A stretch of DNA of 64,000 nucleotides from positions 1,488,001 through 1,552,000 of the forward strand of contig NZ_FOZE01000002.1 in NCBI RefSeq assembly GCF_900113225.1, read 5' to 3'. The stretch is from Mitsuaria sp. PDC51. Lineage in GTDB: Bacteria > Pseudomonadota > Gammaproteobacteria > Burkholderiales > Burkholderiaceae_C. This document shows positions 16,777 to 25,925 of the stretch, in pieces. Below the pieces are notes generated by a model. The model worked only from the letters and a program-made list of their open reading frames with translations. It did no database searches and had not been told where the DNA came from. The translations under genes and the position numbers were made by a program. Position 1 is the first letter of the stretch, and each line of letters starts with the position of its first letter.

Positions 16777-17457
16777 ATGACCGACCTCGACCTGCGCTCC
16801 CGACTTGCCGCCGCCGCCCAGACCATGGCGCTCGGTCTGAACGACCAGCAACTGGATCAGCTGATCGCCTACCTACAGCTGCTGTCGAAGTGGAACAAGG
16901 TCTACAACCTGACGGCCGTCCGGGATCCGGAAGCGATGCTCACCCAGCACCTGGTCGATAGCCTCAGCCTGATTTCGCCCCTGCGCCGCCATGCCGCCGG
17001 CCAGCCGCTTCGCCTGATGGACGTCGGCAGCGGTGGCGGCTTGCCTGGCGTGGTGATCGCGATCTGCGATCCGAGCATCGATGTGACCTGCGTCGACACC
17101 GTCGGCAAGAAGGCATTCTTCATCGCTCAGGTCGCGGCGGAAATCGGCCTGCCCAATCTGCATGCAGAGCACTCCCGCGTGGAGCAGCTGAAGACGGCGC
17201 CGTTCGACGTCATCACCTCGCGGGCTTTCGCCTCGTTGGCGGATTTCACCGAGTGGACCCGCATGCACCTGAAGCCCGGCGCCGTGTGGGCAGCCATGAA
17301 GGGGCAGCAACCGGTCGAGGAGCTTGCTGAACTCCGTCAACGGGCCCCGGACCTGAGCGTGTTTCACGTGGAACAGCTGATCGTGCCCGGGCTTGACGCC
17401 CAGCGCTGCCTGCTCTGGATTCGCCCCATTGGGGCGGAAGCGACATCCGCAGCCTGA
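16777..17457 (+). CDS. rsmG: 16S rRNA (guanine527-N7)-methyltransferase RsmG
   Basis: The 226-aa methyltransferase has the SAM-binding motif MDVGSGGGLPGVVIAI and the family-typical N-terminus ending in KWNKVYNLTAVRDPEAMLTQHLVDSL. It methylates G527 in the 530 loop of 16S rRNA. I use the ATG at 16777; a TTG three bases earlier is less likely. A second parS (17360-17375) lies near its 3' end. It is encoded downstream of mnmG in the conserved mnmG-rsmG-parA order. Confidence 0.97.
   Translation: MTDLDLRSRLAAAAQTMALGLNDQQLDQLIAYLQLLSKWNKVYNLTAVRDPEAMLTQHLVDSLSLISPLRRHAAGQPLRLMDVGSGGGLPGVVIAICDPSIDVTCVDTVGKKAFFIAQVAAEIGLPNLHAEHSRVEQLKTAPFDVITSRAFASLADFTEWTRMHLKPGAVWAAMKGQQPVEELAELRQRAPDLSVFHVEQLIVPGLDAQRCLLWIRPIGAEATSAA
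17360..17375. other. parS: parS centromere site inside rsmG
   Basis: TGTTTCACGTGGAACA reads on the other strand as TGTTCCACGTGAAACA, which fits the parS consensus TGTTNCACGTGAAACA exactly. It encodes the FHVEQ stretch of RsmG and lies 1.2 kb from the first site and about 200 bp before parA. Confidence 0.9.
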
Positions 17458-17545
17458 GGTCGCCCTCTCCCGGCGACTCTGCGTCGCCGACCCTTGCGCC
17501 AGCGGTTAAGCTGCGCCCTCTCCCGAGTTCGTTCTCCCAGCATTC

Positions 17546-18319
17546 ATGGCCAAGATCTTTTGCGTTGCGAACCAAAAAGGTGGCGTCGGCAAGACGACCA
17601 CCACCGTGAATCTGGCCGCCGGCCTGGCCAAGGTCGGCCAGCGCGTGCTGGTGGTCGACCTGGATCCGCAGGGCAACGCGACGATGGGATCGGGCATCGA
17701 CAAGCGCGCCCTCGCCCTCACCGTCTACGACGTGCTGCTGGAATCGGCCACCATCGCCGAAGCCCGGCAGCGCAGCGAGAAGGCGGGCTATGACGTGCTG
17801 GGCGCCAACCGGGAACTGGCGGGCGCCGAGGTGGAGCTCGTCGAATTGGAACGCCGCGAGCAGCGCCTGAAGACCGCGCTGGCCGCCGCCGCGCAGGATT
17901 ACGACTTCGTCCTGATCGACTGCCCGCCCTCGTTGTCCATGCTGACGCTCAACGGCCTGTGCTCGGCTCACGGCGTGGTCGTGCCGATGCAGTGCGAGTA
18001 CTTCGCGTTGGAAGGCCTGACCGACCTGGTCAATACGATCAAGCAGATCCACGCCAACCTGAACCCGGACCTGCAGATCATCGGCCTGCTGCGCGTGATG
18101 TTTGATCCGCGCATCACGCTGCAGCAGCAGGTGAGCGAGCAGCTGAAGGCGCACTTCGGCGAGAAGGTCTTCGACACCGTCATTCCCCGCAATGTCCGTC
18201 TTGCCGAGGCGCCCAGTTACGGTCTGCCCGGCGTGGTCTTCGATGGCGGCTCCAAGGGTGCGCATGCCTTCATCGACTTCGCCAAGGAAATGGTGAAGCG
18301 CGTCGGCGGCATGCGCTGA
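17546..18319 (+). CDS. parA: Chromosome-partitioning ATPase ParA (Soj)
   Basis: The 257-aa protein has the deviant Walker A of ParA ATPases, NQKGGVGKTTTTVNLAAGLA, at residues 9-28, a Walker B-like VLIDCPPSLS near 127 and the Soj-like C-terminus ending in EMVKRVGG. It lacks the N-terminal DNA-binding extension of plasmid ParA type Ia, so it is the chromosomal form. It works with ParB and parS to segregate origins. It follows rsmG by 88 bp. Unusually, parB does not follow directly but lies 3 kb downstream. Confidence 0.97.
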   Translation: MAKIFCVANQKGGVGKTTTTVNLAAGLAKVGQRVLVVDLDPQGNATMGSGIDKRALALTVYDVLLESATIAEARQRSEKAGYDVLGANRELAGAEVELVELERREQRLKTALAAAAQDYDFVLIDCPPSLSMLTLNGLCSAHGVVVPMQCEYFALEGLTDLVNTIKQIHANLNPDLQIIGLLRVMFDPRITLQQQVSEQLKAHFGEKVFDTVIPRNVRLAEAPSYGLPGVVFDGGSKGAHAFIDFAKEMVKRVGGMR

Positions 18320-18332
18320 GCGCGTCCCATCG

Positions 18333-19127
18333 ATGTCGCCGGAACTGGAAGCCCTCGCCCGCCGCGCCGAACTGGCCGGCCTCAACGCAGCGTCGGCGCC
18401 ACGTGAAGCCCAGGTGGAGGGGTGGCTGCTGCGCTTGTCGCCGGGCAAGGCCAAGCGGTCTCGCTGCGTGAACCCACTCGCGGGGGGATCGCTTCCCCTG
18501 GAAGAGCTGTTGCGCCGCTGCCGTGTCAGCTTCGAGCAGGCCGGGTTGCCGCTGATCCTGCGCCTCACCCCGTTCAGCCAACCGGACGACCTCGACGACC
18601 GCCTCGCCGCGATGCACTGGCATCGCTTCGATCCGGCCGACGTGATGGTGCTGCCGTCCCTGGACGGCTTCGGCGAGCCTGGTTCGTCGGAGCGGCTGAC
18701 GCCGCTTTCCGCAGCCGACTACGCCGCGCTGATCGGCGCGCTGCGCCGCTCCAGCGTCGAGGAGATCACCGGCCATGCGCGGCGCCTCGAAGAAGCCAGC
18801 GTGCGTCACCAGGCCTTCAAGCTGGAACGCGATGGCGTGCTGCTCGCCTGCGGCCAGGTGGCCATCGATCCCGGGCCGGCCGGCACCTCGGTGGGCGGCA
18901 TGGCGGGACTCTTCGACATCTTCACGCCCGAGGACCAACGCGGTCGCGGGCACGGCCATCGGCTCTGTGCCGCGCTCCTGGCCCAGGCGCGCCTGCAGGG
19001 CGCCACGACGGCCTATCTCCAGGTCGGCGCCGAGAACGACGCCGCGCAACGCCTCTATGCCCGCCTGGGCTTCCTGCAGGCCTACCGCTACCACTACCGC
19101 AGCGACGATCCCCGCGCTTGGGCCTGA
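18333..19127 (+). CDS. GNAT family N-acetyltransferase
   Basis: A 264-aa protein starting 13 bp after parA, so probably cotranscribed with it. The C-terminal half is a classic GNAT fold: GMAGLFDIFTPEDQRGRGHG (acetyl-CoA pyrophosphate loop, R-G-R-G-H-G) and YLQVGAENDAAQRLYARLGF near the end. The N-terminal half (EALARRAELAGLNAASAPR, then EAQVEGWLLRLSPGKAKRSR, CVNPLAGGSLPLEELLRRC) resembles the accessory domain of two-domain GNATs. The substrate is unknown. Its place between parA and parB is probably accidental to partitioning. Confidence 0.9.
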   Translation: MSPELEALARRAELAGLNAASAPREAQVEGWLLRLSPGKAKRSRCVNPLAGGSLPLEELLRRCRVSFEQAGLPLILRLTPFSQPDDLDDRLAAMHWHRFDPADVMVLPSLDGFGEPGSSERLTPLSAADYAALIGALRRSSVEEITGHARRLEEASVRHQAFKLERDGVLLACGQVAIDPGPAGTSVGGMAGLFDIFTPEDQRGRGHGHRLCAALLAQARLQGATTAYLQVGAENDAAQRLYARLGFLQAYRYHYRSDDPRAWA

Positions 19128-19153
19128 GCGCCCTCGTCTCGCGGCGGCGAGGC

Positions 19154-19603
19154 TCAGTCGCGCGCTTGCCAGACCTTCAGCAAGGTGTGCCGGGTGAAGC
19201 CCGGCACGAAGTCGTGGACGTGGCTGATGCAGGCGTAGCCGAGGTGCTCGTAGAGCTCGGCGACCTCGTCCAGCAAGGTTTCGATCAGCGCATCGACGCA
19301 GCCGCGCTGCAGGGCCAGCGCCTCGAGCTGGCGCAGGCAGTCGCCGCCCAAGCCTTGGCCGCGGTGGTCGGCCTCGACCCACAGGTAGCTGATGTAGAGC
19401 CGCTGGAACTCCGTGCGGCCAAAGCCGCCGGCGATCAGCACGTCGCCGTCATAGAGCGCCACCGCGATGTCGCGGGCGTCGCTGCCCTGGGTCTGCTGGC
19501 GTCCGTGGGTGATGACGCCGTCGCGGATGGTGTCCAGGTCAGCCTGCGGAACGGCGCCATCCCGGCGCCATTCGCGGCTGGCGATCCGCGTCGGATCCGC
19601 CAT
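19154..19603 (-). CDS. GNAT family N-acetyltransferase
   Basis: A 149-aa single-domain GNAT. The motif LWVEADHRGQGLGGDCLRQL (about residues 74-93) is the acetyl-CoA loop with the Q/R-x-x-G-x-G/A signature, and YEHLGYACI near residue 118 is the C-terminal strand-helix block. Its ATG shares one base with the argC stop (TGATG on the minus strand), so it is coupled to argC. A link to arginine biosynthesis, which uses acetylated intermediates, is possible but not shown; it does not look like ArgA. Confidence 0.88.
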   Translation of the reverse strand: MADPTRIASREWRRDGAVPQADLDTIRDGVITHGRQQTQGSDARDIAVALYDGDVLIAGGFGRTEFQRLYISYLWVEADHRGQGLGGDCLRQLEALALQRGCVDALIETLLDEVAELYEHLGYACISHVHDFVPGFTRHTLLKVWQARD

Positions 19604-20568
19604 CAGATGCTGTTGAGGTCCGGACCGGTCAGGCCCAGCGATTCGTCGACGCCCAGGTGCACGTTCATGCTCTGCACTGCGGCGCCGCTGGCGCCCTTGC
19701 CCAGGTTGTCCAGACGCGCCATGACGAGGATCTGCTGCTCGCTGCCAAAGACGAAAAGGTCGACGTTGTTGGTGTCGTTGCAGGCCTGCACGTCGAAGAA
19801 GCCACCCGCCAGCGTGTCCGGGTCGCGCAGCGGTTTCACGTGGACGAAGCGTTCGCCCTCGTAATGCGCAGCCAGCGCGTCGCGGACCTGCTGCGGCGTC
19901 GTGCCGGCGCGCAGCTGGCTCAGGTGCAGCGGCACCGTGACGGCCAAGCCCTTGTAGAAGTTGGAGACGATCGGCATGAACACCGGCGCCTGCTTCAGGC
20001 CGGTGTGGGCCATCATCTCCGGCAGATGCTTGTGGGCCAGGCCCAGCGCGTAAGGACGCGGCGCCGTCAGCTTCGGCTGACCGCCGGCCTCGTACTCCGC
20101 GATCATCGACTTGCCGCCGCCGGAGTAGCCGGTGATGGAGGTCGCGGTCACCAGCGCGTCGGGCGACAGCAGGCCGGCATCGACCAGCGGGCGCACCGCC
20201 AGGATGAAGGCGCTCGCATGGCAGCCGGGGTTGGCGATGCGTTTCGATTCGCGGATCGCGGCGCGCTGGCCCTTGGCCAGTTCCGGCAGGCCGAAGGCCC
20301 ACCCCGGCGCGGTGCGGTGCGCGGTGCTGGCGTCGATCAGGCAGGTCTTGGGATTGGTCACCATCGCCGCCGCCTCGCGCGAGGCGGCGTCCGGCAGGCA
20401 GAGGAAGGCGACGTCGGCGGCGTTCAGCAGCCGGGCGCGCTCGTCGGGATCCTTGCGCTTGTCGGCGTCGATGCGCAGTACCTCGATGTCGGCGCGCTGC
20501 GCCAGATATTCATTGATGCGCAGGCCGGTCGTGCCTTCCTGCCCGTCGACATACACCGCGTACTTCAT
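19603..20568 (-). CDS. argC: N-acetyl-gamma-glutamyl-phosphate reductase, type 2
   Basis: The 321-aa enzyme begins [20 protein letters not shown], the signature of type-2 ArgC, which differs from the longer type-1 enzyme. The catalytic Cys is in [15 protein letters not shown] near residue 116. It reduces N-acetyl-glutamyl-phosphate to the semialdehyde with NADPH in arginine biosynthesis, in the cytosol. It runs opposite to parA/parB in the 3-kb block that separates them and overlaps the following GNAT. No other arg genes are nearby. Confidence 0.95.
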   Translation of the reverse strand: MKYAVYVDGQEGTTGLRINEYLAQRADIEVLRIDADKRKDPDERARLLNAADVAFLCLPDAASREAAAMVTNPKTCLIDASTAHRTAPGWAFGLPELAKGQRAAIRESKRIANPGCHASAFILAVRPLVDAGLLSPDALVTATSITGYSGGGKSMIAEYEAGGQPKLTAPRPYALGLAHKHLPEMMAHTGLKQAPVFMPIVSNFYKGLAVTVPLHLSQLRAGTTPQQVRDALAAHYEGERFVHVKPLRDPDTLAGGFFDVQACNDTNNVDLFVFGSEQQILVMARLDNLGKGASGAAVQSMNVHLGVDESLGLTGPDLNSI

Positions 20569-20647
20569 CGCCGCTCCTGCAAAATCCGCTGCCGCCGAGG
20601 CCCTTCCCCGATGGCGCCAAAGAAAGCGCGAAGCATAAGGCCAACAG

Positions 20648-21238
20648 ATGTCACAGCATGCCCTTCCCTCGAATGACCTCGACGATCCCCTTTTGGCGGG
20701 TCCGGTCTACCTGCTTCCGGGTTGGTTGAATTCCGATCCCGACCATTGGCAGAGCGAGTGGCAACGCCGCCATGGCGACACGCGTGTCGAACAGGACGAC
20801 TGGGAATGGCCACGCCGCGGCGACTGGATGGCGCGCCTGGACGAGGTGCTCCAGCAGGATGCGCGCCTGGTCGAACGACCCGCGCTGCTGGTCGCGCACA
20901 GCCTGGGCTGCCAGCTGGTGGCGGCCTGGGCCGACCACTCCAGCCACACGCGCCTGGTGGCCGGCGCGCTGCTGGTCGCGCCGCCCGACACCGAGCGCGA
21001 GGACACCCCGCCCCAGCTGCACAACTGGCGGCCCATCCGCCGCCCGCGCCTGCCGTTCCCGGCGATCGTGGTCGCCTCCACCGACGACCCTTTCTGCCGC
21101 CCTGAACGCGCTGCCGGCATGGCCGCGGACTGGGGTGCCGAATTCGTCCTGGCGGGCCCGCTCGGCCACCTGAACGCGGCGTCCGGACTCGGCGCCTGGC
21201 CCGAAGGGCGGGCGATGCTGCAGCGCCTCGCCCGCTGA
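20648..21238 (+). CDS. RBBP9/YdeN-family serine hydrolase
   Basis: The 196-aa small alpha/beta hydrolase shows the family order: [20 protein letters not shown] at the N-terminus, the nucleophile elbow [13 protein letters not shown], the acid in ASTDDPFC and the catalytic His in [18 protein letters not shown]. No natural substrate is established for bacterial members. It lies 87 bp before parB in the same direction; an RBBP9-like gene between parA and parB is, as far as I recall, seen in other Burkholderiales. A paralogue is encoded at 39094-39714. Confidence 0.9.
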   Translation: MSQHALPSNDLDDPLLAGPVYLLPGWLNSDPDHWQSEWQRRHGDTRVEQDDWEWPRRGDWMARLDEVLQQDARLVERPALLVAHSLGCQLVAAWADHSSHTRLVAGALLVAPPDTEREDTPPQLHNWRPIRRPRLPFPAIVVASTDDPFCRPERAAGMAADWGAEFVLAGPLGHLNAASGLGAWPEGRAMLQRLAR

Positions 21239-21324
21239 AGCACCCGGTCGGCCGCGAGCCTCCCCCGCAAGGCGGTCGGCGGGGGCCGTCGGAAGAGCGA
21301 AGGAATCACGGAGAATCGCGCCCC

Positions 21325-22233
21325 ATGGCGACAAAGAAACCCAAGGGCCTGGGCATGGGCCTGGAGGCCCTGCTGGGCCCCAAAGTGAGCGACGCACCGG
21401 CGGTGCGCGAAGGCGAACCCGGCGTGCTGCCGCTGGCGCAGATGCAGGCCGGCAAGTACCAGCCGCGCACCCGCATGGACGAGGGCTCGCTGTACGAGCT
21501 GGCCGAGAGCATCAAGGCGCAAGGGATCATGCAACCGATCCTGGTGCGCCCGATCGCGCCCCAGGGCGCGGTCCGCTACGAGATCATCGCCGGCGAACGG
21601 CGCTTCCGCGCCGCCAGGCTGGCCGGGCTGGCCGAGGTGCCGGTGCTGGTCAAGCCGGTGCCGGACGAGGCCGCCGCGGCGATGGCGCTGATCGAGAACA
21701 TCCAGCGCGAGGACCTCAACGCGCTGGAAGAGGCGCAGGGCCTGAAGCGGTTGGTCGACGAGTTCGGCCTGACCCATGACCAGGCGGCGCAGGCGGTGGG
21801 CCGTTCGCGCAGCGCGGCGTCCAACCTGCTGCGCCTGCTCAACCTGGCCGAGCCGGTCCAGAACATGCTGATGGCCGGCGACATCGACATGGGCCATGCC
21901 CGCGCGCTGCTGGCGCTCGACGGGGCCCACCAGATCACCAGCGCGACCGAGATCGCCGCCAAGAAGCTCAGCGTGCGCGAGGCCGAGAAGCTGGTCCAGC
22001 GCCAGCAGGGCGCGGGCCGCCAGGCCCCGCTGCTGCGCGTGAAGTCGGACAAGAGCCGCGACGTGCTGCGCCTCGAGGAAGAGCTGTCCGACCTGCTGAC
22101 GGCGCAGGTCGAGATCCGCGTCCGCAAGAAGACCAAGCGCGGCGAACAGGGCGAGGTGGCGATCAGCTTCGGCTCGCTCGACGAATTGAACGGCTTGCTG
22201 CAAAAGCTGCGTCCGCCAGGCGCGGAGGAGTGA
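21325..22233 (+). CDS. parB: Chromosome-partitioning protein ParB (Spo0J)
   Basis: The 302-aa protein has the N-terminal Lys/Gly-rich ParA-stimulating segment (KKPKGLGMGLEALLG), the ParB/CTPase box YEIIAGERRFRAARLAGL (C-motif region, about residues 90-107), the helix-turn-helix LTHDQAAQAVGRSRSAASNLL and a short C-terminal dimerisation domain. It loads on the parS sites found in mnmG and rsmG and spreads as a CTP-dependent clamp. It is complete and of normal length; only its separation from parA is unusual. Confidence 0.97.
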   Translation: MATKKPKGLGMGLEALLGPKVSDAPAVREGEPGVLPLAQMQAGKYQPRTRMDEGSLYELAESIKAQGIMQPILVRPIAPQGAVRYEIIAGERRFRAARLAGLAEVPVLVKPVPDEAAAAMALIENIQREDLNALEEAQGLKRLVDEFGLTHDQAAQAVGRSRSAASNLLRLLNLAEPVQNMLMAGDIDMGHARALLALDGAHQITSATEIAAKKLSVREAEKLVQRQQGAGRQAPLLRVKSDKSRDVLRLEEELSDLLTAQVEIRVRKKTKRGEQGEVAISFGSLDELNGLLQKLRPPGAEE

Positions 22234-22282
22234 GCGCGGACGGGCCGCGTTGCGCGCCGGTCCGCCGACTAATCCATGAGGA

Positions 22283-22297
22283 TGGCACGCGGGATGC
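22283..22297 (+). promoter_or_regulatory. Candidate sigma-54 promoter of the prkA operon
   Basis: TGGCACGCGGGATGC has the invariant GG and GC of -24/-12 promoters at the right spacing and matches the consensus TGGCACG-N4-TTGC at all but one of its defined positions. It is the only such match noticed in the 425-bp gap before prkA. Transcription would start near 22309, giving a leader of about 350 nt. In E. coli the homologous yeaGH operon is nitrogen-regulated, which fits. No enhancer site was identified. Confidence 0.45.
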
Positions 22298-22658
22298 GTG
22301 CTGTCTTCTTCGTACTTCCCACAGGTGCCCCACACACGGGGGGGCGTCAACGGCAGTGCTTCACAGACGTTGCACGAGGGAGTACAACGGGGTCACGTCT
22401 TGCTATCGCGCATCGCTCTCGATGGGCGTAGCATGGCCTCCAAAGCCGCGCCGCCCTTGAGGTTGTCGATCGCGATCCGCGACAGGGCGAAGGACTTTGG
22501 GCCAGCATGGGCTGGCCGTTTGCTGAATGCTTGCTGAGCTCGGAAAGCTCTGATGACGCCTTGAGTCATGGACGTCGCCAGAACTTCCTGGACGATGCGA
22601 GGTCCGTGGTCACACCTGGACGCGCGTCGCCTCCCTACGAACTACTCCGGAGGTCAGC
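22298..22658. other. Untranslated leader / gap before prkA
   Basis: This stretch has no convincing gene: the frames crossing it lack ribosome binding sites and family resemblance. It holds short C- and G-runs near 22328-22346 and the prkA Shine-Dalgarno (CCGGAGG at 22649-22655). If the sigma-54-like site is real, it is a long 5' leader. I could not identify a riboswitch or small RNA fold. Confidence 0.4.
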
Positions 22659-24581
22659 ATGGATGTGATCAGCCATTTCGCGGCTCGTTATGAACGCAGC
22701 AAGGTCGAGGAACTCACGCTGGAGGAGTACCTGGACGAGTGCAAGCGCAACCCCCTTGCCTACGCCACCGCGGCCGAGCGCATGCTCAAGGCGATCGGCG
22801 AGCCCCAGATGCTGGACACGCGCAACGACCCGCGGCTGTCCCGCATCTTCCAGAACAAGGTCATCAAGATCTATCCCGCCTTCGCCGAGTTCTTCGGCAT
22901 GGAGGACGCGATCGAGCAGGTCGTGAGCTACTTCCGGCATGCCGCGCAGGGGCTGGAGGAAAAGAAGCAGATCCTCTATCTGCTCGGGCCGGTGGGCGGC
23001 GGCAAGAGCTCGATCGCCGAGCGCCTGAAGCAGCTCATGGAGCACGTGCCCTTCTACGCGCTGAAGGACAGCCCGGTGAACGAAAGCCCGCTCGGGCTGT
23101 TCGACCCGGTCGAGGACGGCCCGCTGCTCGAGCGCGAGTACGGCATCCCGCGTCGCTACCTCAATCGCATCCTGAGCCCCTGGGCGGTCAAGCGCCTGGA
23201 CGAATACGGCGGCGACATCCGCAAGTTCAAGGTCATCAAGCGGCTGCCCAGCGTGCTCAAGCAGGTCGGCGTGGCCAAGACCGAGCCCGGTGACGAGAAC
23301 AACCAGGACATCAGCTCGCTGGTGGGCAAGGTCGACATCCGCAAGCTCGAGACCTACGCGCAGGACGACCCCGATGCCTACAGCTATTCCGGTGGCCTGT
23401 GCCTGGCCAACCAGGGGCTGCTGGAGTTCGTCGAGATGTTCAAGGCGCCGATCAAGGTGCTGCACCCGCTGCTGACGGCGACCCAGGAAGGCAACTTCAA
23501 GGGCACCGAGGGCTTCGGCGCGATCCCCTTCGACGGCATCGTGCTCGCCCACAGCAACGAGAGCGAATGGAAGAGCTTCCGCAACAACAAGAACAACGAG
23601 GCCTTCCTCGACCGCATCTACATCGTCAAGGTGCCCTACTGCCTGCGCGTCAGCGAGGAAGTGAAGATCTACGAGAAGCTGATCCGCAACTCCTCGCTGG
23701 CCGAGGCCAAGTGCGCGCCCGGCACGCTGAAGATGATGGCGCAGTTCGCGGTGCTCACGCGGCTGAAGGATCCGGAGAACTCCAGCGCCTTCAGCAAGAT
23801 GCAGATCTATGACGGCGAGAACCTGAAGGACACCGACCCCAAGGCCAAGTCCATCCAGGAGTACCGCGACTACGCCGGCGTCGACGAAGGCATGGCCGGC
23901 ATCTCCACGCGCTTCGCGTACAAGATCCTGTCGAAGGTCTTCAACTTCGACTCGACCGAGGTGGCGGCCAATCCGGTCCACCTGATGTACGTGCTGGAGC
24001 AGCAGATCGAGCGCGAGCAGTTCCCTCAGGAAGCTGAACAGAAATTCGTCGGCTTCATCAAGGAGGTGCTTGCGCCGAGGTATGCCGAGTTCATCGGCAA
24101 GGAGATCCAGACCGCCTACCTCGAGAGCTACAGCGAGTACGGCCAGAACATCTTCGACCGCTACGTCACCTACGCCGACTACTGGATCCAGGACCAGGAG
24201 TACCGCGACACCGACACCGGCGAGGTATTCGACCGCTCCGCGCTGAACGCGGAACTCGAGAAGATCGAGAAGCCCGCGGGCATCAGCAATCCCAAGGACT
24301 TCCGCAACGAGATCGTGAACTTCGTGCTGCGGGCGCGGGCCAACAACGCCGGCAAGAACCCGACGTGGACCAGCTACGAGAAGCTGCGCACGGTGATCGA
24401 GAAGAAGATGTTCTCCAACACCGAAGAGCTGCTGCCGGTGATCAGCTTCAATGCCAAGGCCAGCGCCGACGAGGCCAAGAAGCATGAGAACTTCGTGCAG
24501 CGCATGGTCGACAAGGGCTACACGCCCAAGCAGGTCCGGCTGCTGTGCGAGTGGTACCTGCGCGTGCGGAAGTCGAGCTGA
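22659..24581 (+). CDS. prkA: PrkA-family serine protein kinase (YeaG)
   Basis: The 640-aa protein has an AAA-like N-terminal domain with Walker A LLGPVGGGKSSIAERLK near residue 109 and the conserved C-terminal PrkA kinase-like domain; blocks such as GLLEFVEMFKAPIKVLHPLL, QEGNFKGTE and HSNESEWKSFRNNKNNEAFL are family signatures. PrkA proteins autophosphorylate and act in stress or stationary-phase signalling (YeaG in E. coli, PrkA in Bacillus sporulation). It is the first gene of prkA-yeaH-spoVR, with 31 bp to yeaH. Start fixed by CCGGAGG before the ATG. Confidence 0.95.
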   Translation: MDVISHFAARYERSKVEELTLEEYLDECKRNPLAYATAAERMLKAIGEPQMLDTRNDPRLSRIFQNKVIKIYPAFAEFFGMEDAIEQVVSYFRHAAQGLEEKKQILYLLGPVGGGKSSIAERLKQLMEHVPFYALKDSPVNESPLGLFDPVEDGPLLEREYGIPRRYLNRILSPWAVKRLDEYGGDIRKFKVIKRLPSVLKQVGVAKTEPGDENNQDISSLVGKVDIRKLETYAQDDPDAYSYSGGLCLANQGLLEFVEMFKAPIKVLHPLLTATQEGNFKGTEGFGAIPFDGIVLAHSNESEWKSFRNNKNNEAFLDRIYIVKVPYCLRVSEEVKIYEKLIRNSSLAEAKCAPGTLKMMAQFAVLTRLKDPENSSAFSKMQIYDGENLKDTDPKAKSIQEYRDYAGVDEGMAGISTRFAYKILSKVFNFDSTEVAANPVHLMYVLEQQIEREQFPQEAEQKFVGFIKEVLAPRYAEFIGKEIQTAYLESYSEYGQNIFDRYVTYADYWIQDQEYRDTDTGEVFDRSALNAELEKIEKPAGISNPKDFRNEIVNFVLRARANNAGKNPTWTSYEKLRTVIEKKMFSNTEELLPVISFNAKASADEAKKHENFVQRMVDKGYTPKQVRLLCEWYLRVRKSS

Positions 24582-24612
24582 GCCGAACGGACGCCACCGG
24601 AAAGGTCCCTAC

Positions 24613-25902
24613 ATGACAGGCCTTCAACAGATCATCGATCGGCGGCTGTCGGGCAAGAACAAGTCGATCGGGAATCGGGAGCGCTTCCTGCGCCGCTACA
24701 AGGACCAGATCCGCGAGGCGGTGCGGCGGGCGGTCGACAAGCGCGGCATCCGGGACATGGAGCGCGGCGAGGACGTGCACATCCCCAAACGCGACCTGAG
24801 CGAGCCGGTCTTCAGCCACGGCGAGGGCGGCATCCGCGAGGTGGTGCGGCCCGGCAACACCGAGCACATCAAGGGCGACCGCATCGGCAAGCCGCAGGGC
24901 GGCCAGGGCGGCGGCGGCGGGTCGCAGGCGAGCGACTCCGGCGAGGGCGAGGACGACTTCGTCTTCCACCTCAGCAAGGAGGAGTTCATGCAGGTCTTCT
25001 TCGAGGACCTGGCGCTGCCCAACCTGGCGCGCACCACGCTCGCCGAGACGCCCGAGTACAAGACCGTGCGCGCCGGCTACGTCACCGACGGCACGCCGAC
25101 CAACCTGCATGTGGTGCGCTCGATGCGCGGGGCGCTGGGGCGCCGCATCGCGCTGGGCATGGAGAAGCGGCGCGAGCTGCATGAGCTCGAAGCCCGGCTG
25201 CAGACGCTCACGCAGGAAGAGGACGCGCGCAAGCCGGAGGTCCAGGCGCTGATCGCGGAGACCGAGGCCCGCATCGTGCTGCTGCGCCAGCGCCTGTCCA
25301 ACATCCCCTTCCTGGACCCGATCGACCTGCGCTTCCGCAACCGCATCAAGGTGCCGCAGCCGACCACGCGGGCGGTGATGTTCTGCCTGATGGACGTGTC
25401 GGGCTCGATGGACGAGAGCCGCAAGGACCTGGCCAAGCGCTTCTTCATCCTGCTCTACCTGTTCCTGACGCGGCATTACGAGAAGATCGAGGTCGTCTTC
25501 ATCCGCCACCACACGCAGGCGCAGGAAGTCGACGAGCAGAACTTCTTCCACGCCACGGAGACGGGCGGCACGGTGGTGTCCTCGGCGCTGGTCCTGATGG
25601 AAGAGATCATCCGGGCGCGATACCCCTCCGGCGACTGGAACATCTACGGCGCGCAGGCCAGCGACGGCGACAACTGGCATCACGACAGCGGCCGCTGCCG
25701 CGAGCTGCTGGCCGACAAGATCCTGCCGCTTTGCCGCTACTACGCCTACGTGCAGGTGGCGGAAGCCGAGCAGAACCTGTGGGAGGAGTACGCGAAGCTC
25801 GAGGAGGACGTGCCTCACTTCGCGATGCGCAAGGCGGTCGAGGTCGCGCAGATCTACCCGGTCTTCCGCGACCTGTTCAAGAAGGAAGGGGCGGCCGCGT
25901 GA
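24613..25902 (+). CDS. yeaH: YeaH/YhbH family protein (DUF444)
   Basis: The 429-aa protein has a charged N-terminus (IDRRLSGKNKSIGNRERFLRR), a Gly/Ser-rich linker near residue 100 and a von Willebrand A-like domain whose metal-site motif MDVSGSMDES lies near residue 258, followed by a TGGT motif. DUF444 proteins are always found with PrkA and SpoVR; they probably work as an adaptor, but the mechanism is unknown. The gene begins 31 bp after prkA and ends 23 bp before spoVR, so the three are one operon. Confidence 0.94.
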   Translation: MTGLQQIIDRRLSGKNKSIGNRERFLRRYKDQIREAVRRAVDKRGIRDMERGEDVHIPKRDLSEPVFSHGEGGIREVVRPGNTEHIKGDRIGKPQGGQGGGGGSQASDSGEGEDDFVFHLSKEEFMQVFFEDLALPNLARTTLAETPEYKTVRAGYVTDGTPTNLHVVRSMRGALGRRIALGMEKRRELHELEARLQTLTQEEDARKPEVQALIAETEARIVLLRQRLSNIPFLDPIDLRFRNRIKVPQPTTRAVMFCLMDVSGSMDESRKDLAKRFFILLYLFLTRHYEKIEVVFIRHHTQAQEVDEQNFFHATETGGTVVSSALVLMEEIIRARYPSGDWNIYGAQASDGDNWHHDSGRCRELLADKILPLCRYYAYVQVAEAEQNLWEEYAKLEEDVPHFAMRKAVEVAQIYPVFRDLFKKEGAAA

Positions 25903-25925
25903 GCGCGACGCCGGAGGACAGCACC

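Noticed and set aside
22234-22537. Short plus-strand frames of 76 and 79 codons after parB
   Set aside because: No ribosome binding site, overlapping one another in different frames and without recognisable sequence; better read as the prkA leader.
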